From Beijerinckiaceae bacterium (lineage in GTDB: Bacteria > Pseudomonadota > Alphaproteobacteria > Rhizobiales > Beijerinckiaceae): a stretch of DNA of 15,966 nt. Shown one piece after another: positions 6,506-13,709 of the stretch. The DNA is taken from assembly GCA_947380915.1 (NCBI GenBank), contig CANCSY010000051.1, forward strand, positions 1 to 15,966. The letters run 5' to 3'. Every line of letters starts with the position of its first letter. The first letter of the stretch is position 1. The translations under genes and the position numbers were made by a program. The notes below the pieces were generated by a model. That model searched no databases and was not told the DNA's origin. It worked only from the letters and a program-made list of their open reading frames with translations.

Positions 6506-9130
6506 TCACCCCACCACTTGCCATTCGCCGCCGGTGGGCGAGCCGATTAACCCGTGGCCGGTGGGGATCACGCTCAGCCCGTTCATTTCCCAGACATACC
6601 ATGAGCCATCATCTGCGTTCTGAAAGAGGATGTCGCTCCGGAGGTCGCCATTGTAATCTCCGGTCCCCTTGACCTGCCATACCGAGCCCGGCTTGGCCTC
6701 GAGAAGGCCATATTCTAGCAGGGCCTTGCCATTCATCTCCCAGATATAGCAGGAGCCATCAGATGCGTTCTGGAAGAGAATGTCGCTCTTGCCATCGCCA
6801 TTGAAATCCCCCGTCCCCTTGACCTGCCATACCGCGCCGGGCGTCCCGCCAATCGAGCCATGGTCGAGAAGTCTCTTGCCGTTCATCTCCCAGATGTAGC
6901 AGGAACCATCAGATGCATTCTGGAAGAGGATGTCGCTCTTGCCGTCGCCATTGAAATCCCCAGTCCCCTTGACCTGCCATACCGCGCCCGGCGTCCCGCC
7001 AATCGAGCCGTGGTCGAGAAGGCCCTTGCCGTTCATCTCCCAGATGTAACAGGAGCCATCGAACGTGTTCTGGAAGAGGACGTCGCTCTTCCCATCGCCA
7101 TTGAAGTCGCCCGTCGCCTTGGCGACCCAGGCGGTCCCCGGGATGCCGCCAATGTCGCCATGATCAACGAGCTGCCTGTTATTGAATTCCCAGATATAGC
7201 AGGCGCCGTTGGGGACATACTGGAAGAGAATGTCGCTATAACCGTCGCCGTTGAAATCGCCCGTCGCCTTCGCCTTCCAGTCGGGACCTGGCTTGCCTCC
7301 CAGCCAGCCGTGATCGAGCAGGCTCCTGCCGTTCATGGCCCAGAGATAACACTCCCCTGTATTGGCGTTTTGAAAAACGAGGTCACCAGTGGCGTCGCCA
7401 TTGACATCACTCTTCACATGCTTCGCATCTACGACCGACAACCCGGACGGGGCGATTTTGCCGTCGCTAAAGCTCAGATATTCAGTATTCGTGACCCTGT
7501 CAGTCCCGTCACGCCCGACGACTGTGTCACGAATGGCGTAGGATCCATTCACGAGTTTCATCATGACATATTGAGAAGCAAGTCCCTGATATAACAAGGT
7601 ATCTTCGCCATCGCCGCCGTCAATCAGGTCATTACCGGCGCCGCCCTTCATTTCATTGTTCACGCCATTCCCGGAGAGTTGGTCATCACCCGACCCGCCG
7701 ATGACCTTTTCGATGACAGTTCCGAAATTGACTGTGATCTGGCCCGCGGCGCTGATCAGGTTTGATTTGGCGCCCACAAAGCCCCAATAGCCCGGCTCAA
7801 GATAAAGGGTCACGCCTGTCGAAATACCCTCCGCACTCACCGTATCAATACCAGCGCCATCCCAGATGAAGTTGCTGCTGTTGCGATCAATTAAATAGGT
7901 GTCGTTTCCGGTGCGGGCCGTGGCGCTTGGGCCATAAAGATATTGCAACGCAGCGATGTCGAGGGCGCTATAACCTTGGGCATTTAGCGCGCGAGACGTA
8001 TAGGACATGAGTGTCCAGGTCGAGTTTTCTTCCTCATCAGGCAAATAGGGTCCCGGGTCGACGCCACCGCCGCCTGCCTGCGGGTGACTGAAGGGATGTT
8101 TCAACCCGAGTGCGTGACCCAGTTCGTGAAGCGCGGTTTGCGGAAGGGCGCCTACCTCCGCAGTCGCCGCATTAGCGTACTTGTTGTTAAAATAAATATC
8201 GCTGGCATAAGCAGCTTTATCGGGATTGTATGCGTAGCCTCCACTATCCGTCTGCTTATTGAATGCAAGAGCGATTGTATTCAGAGAATTTACATTGGTG
8301 GTTGGGACAAAATGCAGGTCGACCACCGAGGACGTATATTCAAACCAAGCCAAAGCGGCTGTTTTTTGCTGCTCGTTGAAGGGTATGTAACCAGTCGCAA
8401 AATCAGTGCCCGCAATATAGGCTGGCGGTGCGTTGGGGAAAATATAATTAAAAGTCTTGGATGCCCCCAGTAGGTACCTGAAGCTTGCGGAGCTATCCGG
8501 CAGCAAAGCGGCGATCCAGTAGGGAAGCGCCTGCGCGCCATCGATGTAAGTAACATTCTCAATAGTTGTTGGAATTTTGACAAAACTTGCGCTGACGATG
8601 GCCTTGTCCGCAGACCCGCCGCTGTCATAAATCAGGGTATCGCGGCTGGATACGAGATACAGATCGTCGCCATCATCGCCCTGCAAGTAGTTGGCGCCGG
8701 CCCCTCCGATCAGCGTGTCGTTGCCCGCCCCACCAAAAATAAAATCGTCGCCAGCGCCGCCGTCCAGGAGATCATTGCCATCACCGCCAGAAATTGTGTC
8801 ATTGCCCCCCAGACCCAGAACTTGATCAGACTTGTCGGAGGCCCCAAAACCGTTCGGGCCATCATCATTGAGGTTGCTGGCCGAATTGTCGCCGACAATA
8901 AAAAAGCTCCCGTCTTCGAAATTGAAATTGTACGCGGCCAGCGATCGAACATCCGTCTGAAGTGTGATGGATTTGCCTCCATACGACAGTGTCGTGCTCG
9001 TCTCATTCGTCCAACTGATGGTCAGGGAAGACGCGCTGATGGATGCGTCGTCAAAAGTGAAGTAGTCTCTGGTCGGATCGAAAGCGAGGGACTGTTTGTT
9101 GGTAAAGGCCGTCCATAGGTAAGTGCTCAT
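6506..9130 (-). CDS. Secreted serralysin-like M10 metallopeptidase with RTX and FG-GAP/VCBS repeats
   Basis: An 874-residue predicted extracellular zinc and calcium protein. Domains in order: an N-terminal beta-rich segment without classical signal peptide (1-100); an RTX block of GGxGxDx nonapeptides (about 105-157); a metzincin domain with HELGHALGLKH at 335-345 (zinc ligands H335, H339, H345; base E336) and Met-turn LMSYTS around M375; a serralysin C-domain with a second RTX block (about 477-515) and YLSFSDG (551-557); then six exact 50-residue FG-GAP/VCBS repeats (575-874) with DxNxD calcium loops. RTX content and lack of a Sec signal suggest type I secretion, but no transporter gene is in the window. 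I chose the ATG at 9130 because GGGAG lies nine bases upstream; the 23 extra codons to 9199 lack support. RTX before the catalytic domain is unusual for serralysins. G+C drops to about 45% at 8161-8460, suggesting transfer. Substrate unknown. Confidence 0.9.
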   Translation of the reverse strand: MSTYLWTAFTNKQSLAFDPTRDYFTFDDASISASSLTISWTNETSTTLSYGGKSITLQTDVRSLAAYNFNFEDGSFFIVGDNSASNLNDDGPNGFGASDKSDQVLGLGGNDTISGGDGNDLLDGGAGDDFIFGGAGNDTLIGGAGANYLQGDDGDDLYLVSSRDTLIYDSGGSADKAIVSASFVKIPTTIENVTYIDGAQALPYWIAALLPDSSASFRYLLGASKTFNYIFPNAPPAYIAGTDFATGYIPFNEQQKTAALAWFEYTSSVVDLHFVPTTNVNSLNTIALAFNKQTDSGGYAYNPDKAAYASDIYFNNKYANAATAEVGALPQTALHELGHALGLKHPFSHPQAGGGGVDPGPYLPDEEENSTWTLMSYTSRALNAQGYSALDIAALQYLYGPSATARTGNDTYLIDRNSSNFIWDGAGIDTVSAEGISTGVTLYLEPGYWGFVGAKSNLISAAGQITVNFGTVIEKVIGGSGDDQLSGNGVNNEMKGGAGNDLIDGGDGEDTLLYQGLASQYVMMKLVNGSYAIRDTVVGRDGTDRVTNTEYLSFSDGKIAPSGLSVVDAKHVKSDVNGDATGDLVFQNANTGECYLWAMNGRSLLDHGWLGGKPGPDWKAKATGDFNGDGYSDILFQYVPNGACYIWEFNNRQLVDHGDIGGIPGTAWVAKATGDFNGDGKSDVLFQNTFDGSCYIWEMNGKGLLDHGSIGGTPGAVWQVKGTGDFNGDGKSDILFQNASDGSCYIWEMNGKRLLDHGSIGGTPGAVWQVKGTGDFNGDGKSDILFQNASDGSCYIWEMNGKALLEYGLLEAKPGSVWQVKGTGDYNGDLRSDILFQNADDGSWYVWEMNGLSVIPTGHGLIGSPTGGEWQVVG
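6509..7408 (-). repeat. Six tandem 150-bp repeats encoding FG-GAP/VCBS units
   Basis: Six in-frame 150-bp units (codons 575-624, 625-674, 675-724, 725-774, 775-824, 825-874) tile exactly to the last sense codon of the metallopeptidase. Each codes for a unit starting D-F/Y/V-NGD and containing Y-hydrophobic-W-x-M/F-N. Comparing plus-strand 6781-6930 with 6931-7080 by hand I count about 13 differences in 150, roughly 91% identity, so at least the inner copies are recent duplications or homogenised by conversion. Family knowledge: such units form beta-propeller blades, six or seven per ring, with calcium in the DxNxD loops; six copies would be a small or incomplete propeller. Confidence 0.92.
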
Positions 9131-9332
9131 AATGAATGTCTCCCAAATCTGCCAACCTCCGGAAGCCAGTGCTTCGTGATCAGAACGCCGATCCATCACG
9201 GAAAAGTCGCCAGTTCGGACAGGCTCTCAACATTAGCTTTACAATGCAAGTAAAAAGTTGGTGCGGACCTCTCGCTGCGGCGTGCGGTCGCGCAGGCTGG
9301 TCTGTTCATCGGGCTTGCCGTAGATAGATCGC
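9131..9332. promoter_or_regulatory. Divergent promoter region, metallopeptidase / UbiH-family gene
   Basis: This 202-bp gap separates the minus-strand metallopeptidase from the plus-strand hydroxylase and should contain both promoters. The AT-rich patch at about 9231-9258 is the likeliest promoter zone. It includes a short dyad, TTTAC (9238-9242), seven bases, GTAAA (9250-9254). No reliable -35/-10 pair could be assigned, and no clear ribosome-binding site precedes the plus-strand ATG. Confidence 0.35.
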
Positions 9333-10565
9333 ATGACCAGCCAATCAGACATTCTCATCGCAGGCGCCGGCGCAGCCGGCCTCACCACCGCCATAGCCCT
9401 TGGCGAACTGGGCTTCTCCGTCACCGTGGCGGGCGGGCTTGATATCAGGCGCAATGGGCGCACGGTCGCTCTCTTCGAGGCCTCCCTGCGCCTTTACCGC
9501 GCGCTTGGTCTTTGGGAGCGTCTTGAGCCCCTGTCCATGCCCCTACGGCGCATTCGGCTGGTGGACGACACAGGCAGCCTGTTCCGCATGCCGCCCGTGG
9601 AGCTTGAGGCCGCCGAAATAGGGCTTACGGCTTTTGGAGCCAATATCGAGAATGCGGCTCTGGTGGAGGCGCTCGCCGCCATTGCGCGCCAGACGCCGGG
9701 CGTCACCCTCATGGAGGGAATGCTGGGCGATTACGCCACCCATGGCGATGCGGTCGAGGGTCGCCTGTCCACGGGTGAGACGCTGTCAGCGGCTCTGCTG
9801 GTGGGGGCGGATGGGCGCGGCTCGCAGGTGCGCGCCTATGCGGATGTAGGCCCGCGCGAATGGCGCTACAAGCAGACCGCCATCACCGCCCTGCTCCGCC
9901 ACGAAAAGCCGCACCGCGCCACATCTACCGAGTTTCACACCCGCAGCGGCCCCTGCACCCTCGTGCCCATGCGCCCGGTCGACGGCGACCCGGATCGCCT
10001 CAATCATCGCTCCAGCCTAGTCTGGCTTATGAGCCCGGAGGAAGCTGAGCGTCGAATCGCGTTAGCGGATGATGAATTGGTGACCGAGATCGAGGAGCAA
10101 GTGCACGGTCTCCATGGCCGCATGGGACTGGTTGGCCCGCGCGGCGCCTTCGCCATGTCGGGCCTGACCTGCGACAGACTGGTGGCCGAGCGCGTGGCGC
10201 TGGTGGCGGACGCAGGTCACTTCTTCCCGCCCATCGGCGCGCAGGGCCTCAACCTTGGTCTGCGTGATGTGGCGCAGCTGGTTGATTCTATTGAACAGCA
10301 TGGTCGACTTGATCCAGGCGACCGGCTGCCTTTGGCTGATTACGACAAGCGTCGTCGCGGCGATGTGGCGAGCCGAACACTCAGCGTCGACCTCATGAAC
10401 CGGTCGCTTCTGATCCACGCACTGCCCGTGGATTTCATGCGTTCGGCAGGCCTTGCGGCCATGGCTTACATCGGTCCGCTGCGCCGCGCGCTCATGCGCG
10501 AGGGCGTAGCGCCTCCCGGTCGGCTACCCCGCCTCATGCGACACACGACCCGGCGGAGCGCCTGA
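9333..10565 (+). CDS. UbiH/UbiF/COQ6-family FAD-dependent hydroxylase
   Basis: A 410-residue flavoprotein monooxygenase of the family that hydroxylates the ubiquinone ring using NAD(P)H and oxygen at the membrane. The FAD-binding GAGAAG fingerprint is at 11-16, the second FAD/NADPH motif GADGRGSQVR at 158-167, and the third, ADAGHFFPPIGAQGLNLGLRD, at 292-312. Most relatives have GD or ND at the start of that last motif; here it is AD. At the end of the second strand, where an acidic residue often holds the FAD ribose, the sequence reads VTVAGGLD. Neither change obviously breaks the protein. The positional specificity (C1, C5 or C6) cannot be read from sequence, so I give no symbol. It starts at ATG 9333 with little visible ribosome-binding site, and is followed 56 bp later by an acyltransferase gene on the same strand, plausibly cotranscribed. 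Confidence 0.88.
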   Translation: MTSQSDILIAGAGAAGLTTAIALGELGFSVTVAGGLDIRRNGRTVALFEASLRLYRALGLWERLEPLSMPLRRIRLVDDTGSLFRMPPVELEAAEIGLTAFGANIENAALVEALAAIARQTPGVTLMEGMLGDYATHGDAVEGRLSTGETLSAALLVGADGRGSQVRAYADVGPREWRYKQTAITALLRHEKPHRATSTEFHTRSGPCTLVPMRPVDGDPDRLNHRSSLVWLMSPEEAERRIALADDELVTEIEEQVHGLHGRMGLVGPRGAFAMSGLTCDRLVAERVALVADAGHFFPPIGAQGLNLGLRDVAQLVDSIEQHGRLDPGDRLPLADYDKRRRGDVASRTLSVDLMNRSLLIHALPVDFMRSAGLAAMAYIGPLRRALMREGVAPPGRLPRLMRHTTRRSA

Positions 10566-10621
10566 GGCTTGACCCAGCCGCCAAGGCTGTTAGCAAGCAG
10601 CGTCGGCGGCGACAGCCGCAC

Positions 10622-11494
10622 ATGGACGCGCGGATGCCCTTGATCGTTCTCAAATACCGGCTGGAATATGGCGTGGTCCGTGCGGTCGCCTCGCTTCTGG
10701 CCCTTCTGCCGCTGGAAACAGCGTCCAATCTTTCGGCCTGGCTCTGGCGGCGGATTGCGCCCAGGCTCAAGCGCCATCAACGGGCCCTCGCCAATCTGGC
10801 GGCGGCCTTCCCGGACATGCCTGCGCCCGAGCGTGAGCGCCTGGCCTGCGACATGTGGGAGGTGCTCGGGCGGATATTCGCGGAATCTTTCTATCTTCGG
10901 GAGATCTTTGCAAGCGACCGGCTCGACACCTCCGGCCTGGAAATCCTGCGCGACTATGAAGGACGAGGCCTTGTTATCTGCGCCCCCCATCAAGGCAACT
11001 GGGAGGTAGCGACCATGGGCCTGGCGCGGCTTGGCCGGGGACCGGCTGGCCTCTATCAACGGGTCAAGAACCCGCTGGTTGACGCCTATTTAAGGGATGT
11101 GCGCGCTCCCTTTTACCCGGCTGGCCTGTTCGCCAAGGACCCGGCGACGCCACTCAAGCTCATGCGGATCCTGAAGCGAGGCGGCTGCCTGGCGATGCTG
11201 GCGGACCTGCGGGAACACAGTGGCGTCAGGGTTCCTTTCTTCGGGCGGGAGGCGCCCTCCACTCCCTTCCCCGCCCTGATGGCCCGCAACCTCGGCATTC
11301 CGCTCTTTGCTGGCAAAATCGTACGCGAGCCAGGCGTTCGCTTTCGTATCAGCGTCGAGAAAATCGAGTTTCCCGTCACCGCCGACAAGGACGCTGACAT
11401 TCTCGCCGCCACAGCAAGCCTTCAAGCGGCCTTCGAGCGGTCCATCCGCGCGCATCCCGAACAATGGATGTGGGCGCATCAACGCTGGGGGTGA
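10622..11494 (+). CDS. LpxL/HtrB-family lipid A (lysophospholipid) acyltransferase
   Basis: A 290-residue inner-membrane acyltransferase of the LpxL/LpxM superfamily, which adds secondary acyl chains to lipid A precursors or related lipids on the cytoplasmic face. The N-terminus has a hydrophobic anchor (about 17-40), typical of the family. The catalytic HX4E motif is HQGNWE with H123 and E128. Also present are ADLREHSGVRVPFFGREAPS (194-213), matching the conserved D-x-R...VPFFG block, and the C-terminal HPEQWMWAHQRW (278-289), matching the family's HPEQ-Y/W-x-W-H-R ending. The length is near the usual 290-310. The start at ATG 10622 is chosen for length; an ATG four codons in (10634) is equally possible, and neither has a strong ribosome-binding site. 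Acyl chain and acceptor specificity, including possible very-long-chain transfer as in rhizobia, cannot be judged. Confidence 0.88.
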   Translation: MDARMPLIVLKYRLEYGVVRAVASLLALLPLETASNLSAWLWRRIAPRLKRHQRALANLAAAFPDMPAPERERLACDMWEVLGRIFAESFYLREIFASDRLDTSGLEILRDYEGRGLVICAPHQGNWEVATMGLARLGRGPAGLYQRVKNPLVDAYLRDVRAPFYPAGLFAKDPATPLKLMRILKRGGCLAMLADLREHSGVRVPFFGREAPSTPFPALMARNLGIPLFAGKIVREPGVRFRISVEKIEFPVTADKDADILAATASLQAAFERSIRAHPEQWMWAHQRWG

Positions 11495-11545
11495 TGCGGC
11501 CCTCGCCTGCGTGCTAGCATCGCGCCGAACAAGACAGGACATACC

Positions 11546-12322
11546 GTGCGCATCGCCACCTGGAACGTCAATTCCGTCCGCCAGCGGACCGAACATCTTC
11601 TGCAATATCTGAAGGAGGCGGAGCCCGATGTGCTTTGCCTTCAGGAACTCAAATGCACCGACGACGCATTCCCACGACTGGAGGTTGAGTCGGCAGGCTA
11701 TAATGTCGCCACCCACGGGCAGAAGACCTACAACGGTGTCGCGATCCTGTCGAAGCGCCCCATCGAGGTCATGCGCGGCCTGCCGGGGGACGAGGCGGAT
11801 GAGCATGCGCGCTACATCGAGGCCCTGGTTCCCAATGGCGCGGGGGTGGTGCGGGTGGCATCCATCTACTTGCCGAATGGCAATCCGCCTCAGACAGATA
11901 AATACACCTACAAGCTCGCCTGGATGGACCGGCTGATCGCCCATGCGCGCGGCTTGCTGAAGCTGGAGGAGCCACTGGTGCTGGCGGGCGATTACAATGT
12001 GATCCCTCATGCGCGCGATGTGCATGATCCCCAAGCCTGGGCGGGTGATGCGCTATTTCTGCCCAAGACCCGCGAGCGCTTTCAGGAATTGCTCAACTTG
12101 GGCCTGACCGACGCCCTTCGCGCCTGCACCGACCAGGCAGGCCTCTATACCTTCTGGGATTATCAGGCAGGCGCCTGGCCGCGAAACAACGGCATCCGCA
12201 TCGACCACCTGCTGCTCTCGCCGCAGGCCGCTGATCGTCTCACGGGCTTCGCCATCGACAAGCACATGCGAGCGCTGGAAAAACCTTCTGACCATGTGCC
12301 GATCCGCATCGACCTGGCCTGA
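11546..12322 (+). CDS. xthA: Exodeoxyribonuclease III (AP endonuclease)
   Basis: A 258-residue member of the exonuclease III family, which cuts DNA at abasic sites and trims 3' ends in base excision repair. Active-site landmarks are all present: N7 in TWNVNS, metal ligand E34 in LQELK, Y108 in SIYLPNG, D149 and N151 in AGDYNV, D220 in RIDHLLLS, and the terminal SDHVP with D249/H250. Length and composition fit the family without truncation. It begins with GTG at 11546, preceded by AGGA at suitable distance, and family proteins start with this M-R/K-I-A-T-W strand. It follows the acyltransferase by 51 bp on the same strand, so it may be the last gene of a three-gene transcript, though the functions are unrelated. 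No T-tailed terminator is obvious downstream. Confidence 0.96.
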   Translation: MRIATWNVNSVRQRTEHLLQYLKEAEPDVLCLQELKCTDDAFPRLEVESAGYNVATHGQKTYNGVAILSKRPIEVMRGLPGDEADEHARYIEALVPNGAGVVRVASIYLPNGNPPQTDKYTYKLAWMDRLIAHARGLLKLEEPLVLAGDYNVIPHARDVHDPQAWAGDALFLPKTRERFQELLNLGLTDALRACTDQAGLYTFWDYQAGAWPRNNGIRIDHLLLSPQAADRLTGFAIDKHMRALEKPSDHVPIRIDLA

Positions 12323-12521
12323 TGGCGCCAATCCGTATCAAAACGGCACGAATGATTAACCGGGCGGTCTTGCGAGGACAGGCAGGCCCAAGCTATTCAG
12401 TTTTGCGGGTCTACAGTTAGCGCCCAGACCTGAAGCGAGCCGCAAAATCCAGTGAGAACAAAATCCCAACTGTGGATAACCTCTGATTCGTCCATGGATC
12501 GTTCGCGCTCTGGGCCGAAGG
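12323..12521. other. Convergent intergenic region with fold-back structure and a DnaA-box 9-mer
   Basis: This 199-bp gap separates the ends of two convergent genes. It contains TTTTGCGG (12401-12408) pairing with CCGCAAAA (12440-12447), and inside it GGTCT (12408-12412, sharing one base) pairing with AGACC (12426-12430). At 12471-12479 is TGTGGATAA, whose complement TTATCCACA is the classical DnaA box. No T-tailed terminator is clear for either gene. The fold-back may terminate transcription in both directions or belong to a small RNA; neither can be shown here. Confidence 0.4.
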
Positions 12522-13349
12522 TTAACGGCGACCCTTCACGAACTGCTCCAGATAGGCCAACGCCGCTTGCCGATCGGTATCTGACGCAGTCGTTATGGCG
12601 CTGTCGTAGACGTCAATGATCCACTTGTACTTGACCTGCTCGCTGGCGCCCTCGCGCGCCATGGTCAGATACATGAGACCAAGCGCCCTCTGACGCTGCA
12701 CCCCTTCGATCCCATTGAAATACAAGCGCCCCAGCACGGCCTGGGACTCGATATGCTGCTTGTCGGCAGCCAATCGCAACCAGCGGGCGCCCCGACGCAC
12801 ATCCTTGGTGATGCCTGCTCCTTCGAGATACATCAGCCCCAGATTATATTGAGCGTGCACATCGCCAAATTCGGTGGCGGCGTAGCTGAACATCTCGAAC
12901 GCGCGACCCGTATCACGCTCTATGCCCTTGCCAGGCCTGCCGTTGAGCGAATATGCGCCCACAGCCACAAAGGCGCTGGCGACGACGCCACGCTCGCGAG
13001 GATTGGGATTGGCCTCGTCATAAGCTTGAATGATCTGCTCGAAATATCTGAACGCCTTCAAGTCGTCATGGGGCACGCCATCGCCCTGCGCATACATGCT
13101 GCCGAGTTTCCAACGTGCCAGAGCCTCGCCGCCATCGGCCGCATAGCGCAACGCATCCAATGAAGAACGCGCATCGCCCGACCGGTAGCCTTCAATATAT
13201 TTTGTCATGGCCTGCCGAGGATCCCGGAAGATCGCAAGCGGTTCTTTCTCTGTGGCGGATGGTTTCACATCATCAAGCGCGAATGCGCCCGGCATGGTCG
13301 CGAAAGTCGCCATGACGACGACAAGAACAAGCGCGGCCCTTTTAAACAT
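12522..13349 (-). CDS. exoR: Periplasmic Sel1-repeat protein, ExoR-like regulator
   Basis: A 275-residue secreted protein. The N-terminus (MFKRAALVLVVVMATF, ending GAFA before LDD) is a Sec signal peptide with likely cleavage after residue 24. The rest is Sel1/TPR-like helical repeats: about 63-103 (DALRYAADGGEALARWKLGSMYAQGDGV), 124-160, 161-197 (HAQYNLGLMYLEGAGITKD) and 198-232, followed by a helical tail. Layout, length (S. meliloti ExoR is about 268) and the terminal domain match rhizobial ExoR, which binds the sensor ChvG in the periplasm and restrains the ChvG-ChvI response controlling exopolysaccharide, motility and acid response. The assignment to ExoR is by recalled resemblance, so another Sel1 protein remains possible. 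I chose the ATG at 13349 because it starts the signal peptide; the frame is open to 13394 only from a TTG, and no strong ribosome-binding site is visible. No chvG/chvI gene is in the window. Confidence 0.75.
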   Translation of the reverse strand: MFKRAALVLVVVMATFATMPGAFALDDVKPSATEKEPLAIFRDPRQAMTKYIEGYRSGDARSSLDALRYAADGGEALARWKLGSMYAQGDGVPHDDLKAFRYFEQIIQAYDEANPNPRERGVVASAFVAVGAYSLNGRPGKGIERDTGRAFEMFSYAATEFGDVHAQYNLGLMYLEGAGITKDVRRGARWLRLAADKQHIESQAVLGRLYFNGIEGVQRQRALGLMYLTMAREGASEQVKYKWIIDVYDSAITTASDTDRQAALAYLEQFVKGRR

Positions 13350-13670
13350 GGGTTGCACCGGGCAGGACGCCCAAGACAATGACCCCAACCGCAATCAAGC
13401 GGAAGTCTGGAAAATGATGTCGCCCCATGGTCATCGCCGCTTCAACCTTGCCGTCAACTTCCGCGCAGAGAGTGCGACGAACGGCCGTTCTTTCGATAAA
13501 CGAACGACTTGCCGATGCAGGTTCTCTTCTCCTTTCGAAGTAGCGCGAGGTTTATGGCTGAATCTGGGCATAGCAAGTGCGCGAAATGGGCGGCATGATG
13601 ATCAATTTTTATTGTTGCGCCAAAGCCACAACGGCCAAGCCTGCGCAGCAACGAAATACAATCTGAAATT
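13350..13670 (-). promoter_or_regulatory. Intergenic region upstream of the exoR-like gene (presumed promoter/leader)
   Basis: About 320 bp with no supportable gene lie between the exoR-like start and the valS terminator hairpin. It includes an AT-rich patch at 13599-13615 with a small dyad (CAAT, four T, ATTG) that is the best candidate for a promoter. On the minus strand, around 13535-13545, a strong purine-rich AAAGGAGAAGAG stands without an ATG downstream at proper spacing. If the promoter is at the AT-rich patch, the leader would exceed 200 bases. Boxes could not be assigned with confidence. Confidence 0.35.
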
Positions 13671-13703
13671 GTGAGGCGAAGCGTCTTCACGTCTTCGCCT
13701 CAC
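13671..13703 (-). terminator. Terminator-like hairpin downstream of valS
   Basis: A perfect 11-bp inverted repeat, GTGAGGCGAAG / CTTCGCCTCAC, with an 11-base loop begins six bases past the valS stop codon. On the minus strand the stem is followed by AATTTCAGATT, only a modest U-rich tail, so it may be a weak intrinsic terminator or a 3'-end stabilising hairpin. Its position directly after valS supports a role in forming that transcript's end. Confidence 0.65.
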
Positions 13704-13709
13704 GTCACC

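Noticed and set aside
6509..7408. Regular direct repeats considered as a possible CRISPR or satellite array
   Set aside because: The units are 150 bp, contiguous, without spacers and in frame with a conserved calcium-binding protein repeat.
9238..9254. Short TTTAC/GTAAA dyad as a defined regulator site
   Set aside because: Five-base arms in an AT-rich patch are easily found by chance, so it is noted only within the divergent intergenic entry.
13454..13690. A 78-codon minus-strand open frame upstream of the exoR-like gene
   Set aside because: It would begin inside the valS terminator hairpin with GTG, and its translation shows no domain. The strong purine-rich site within this region is not followed by a start codon at useful spacing.
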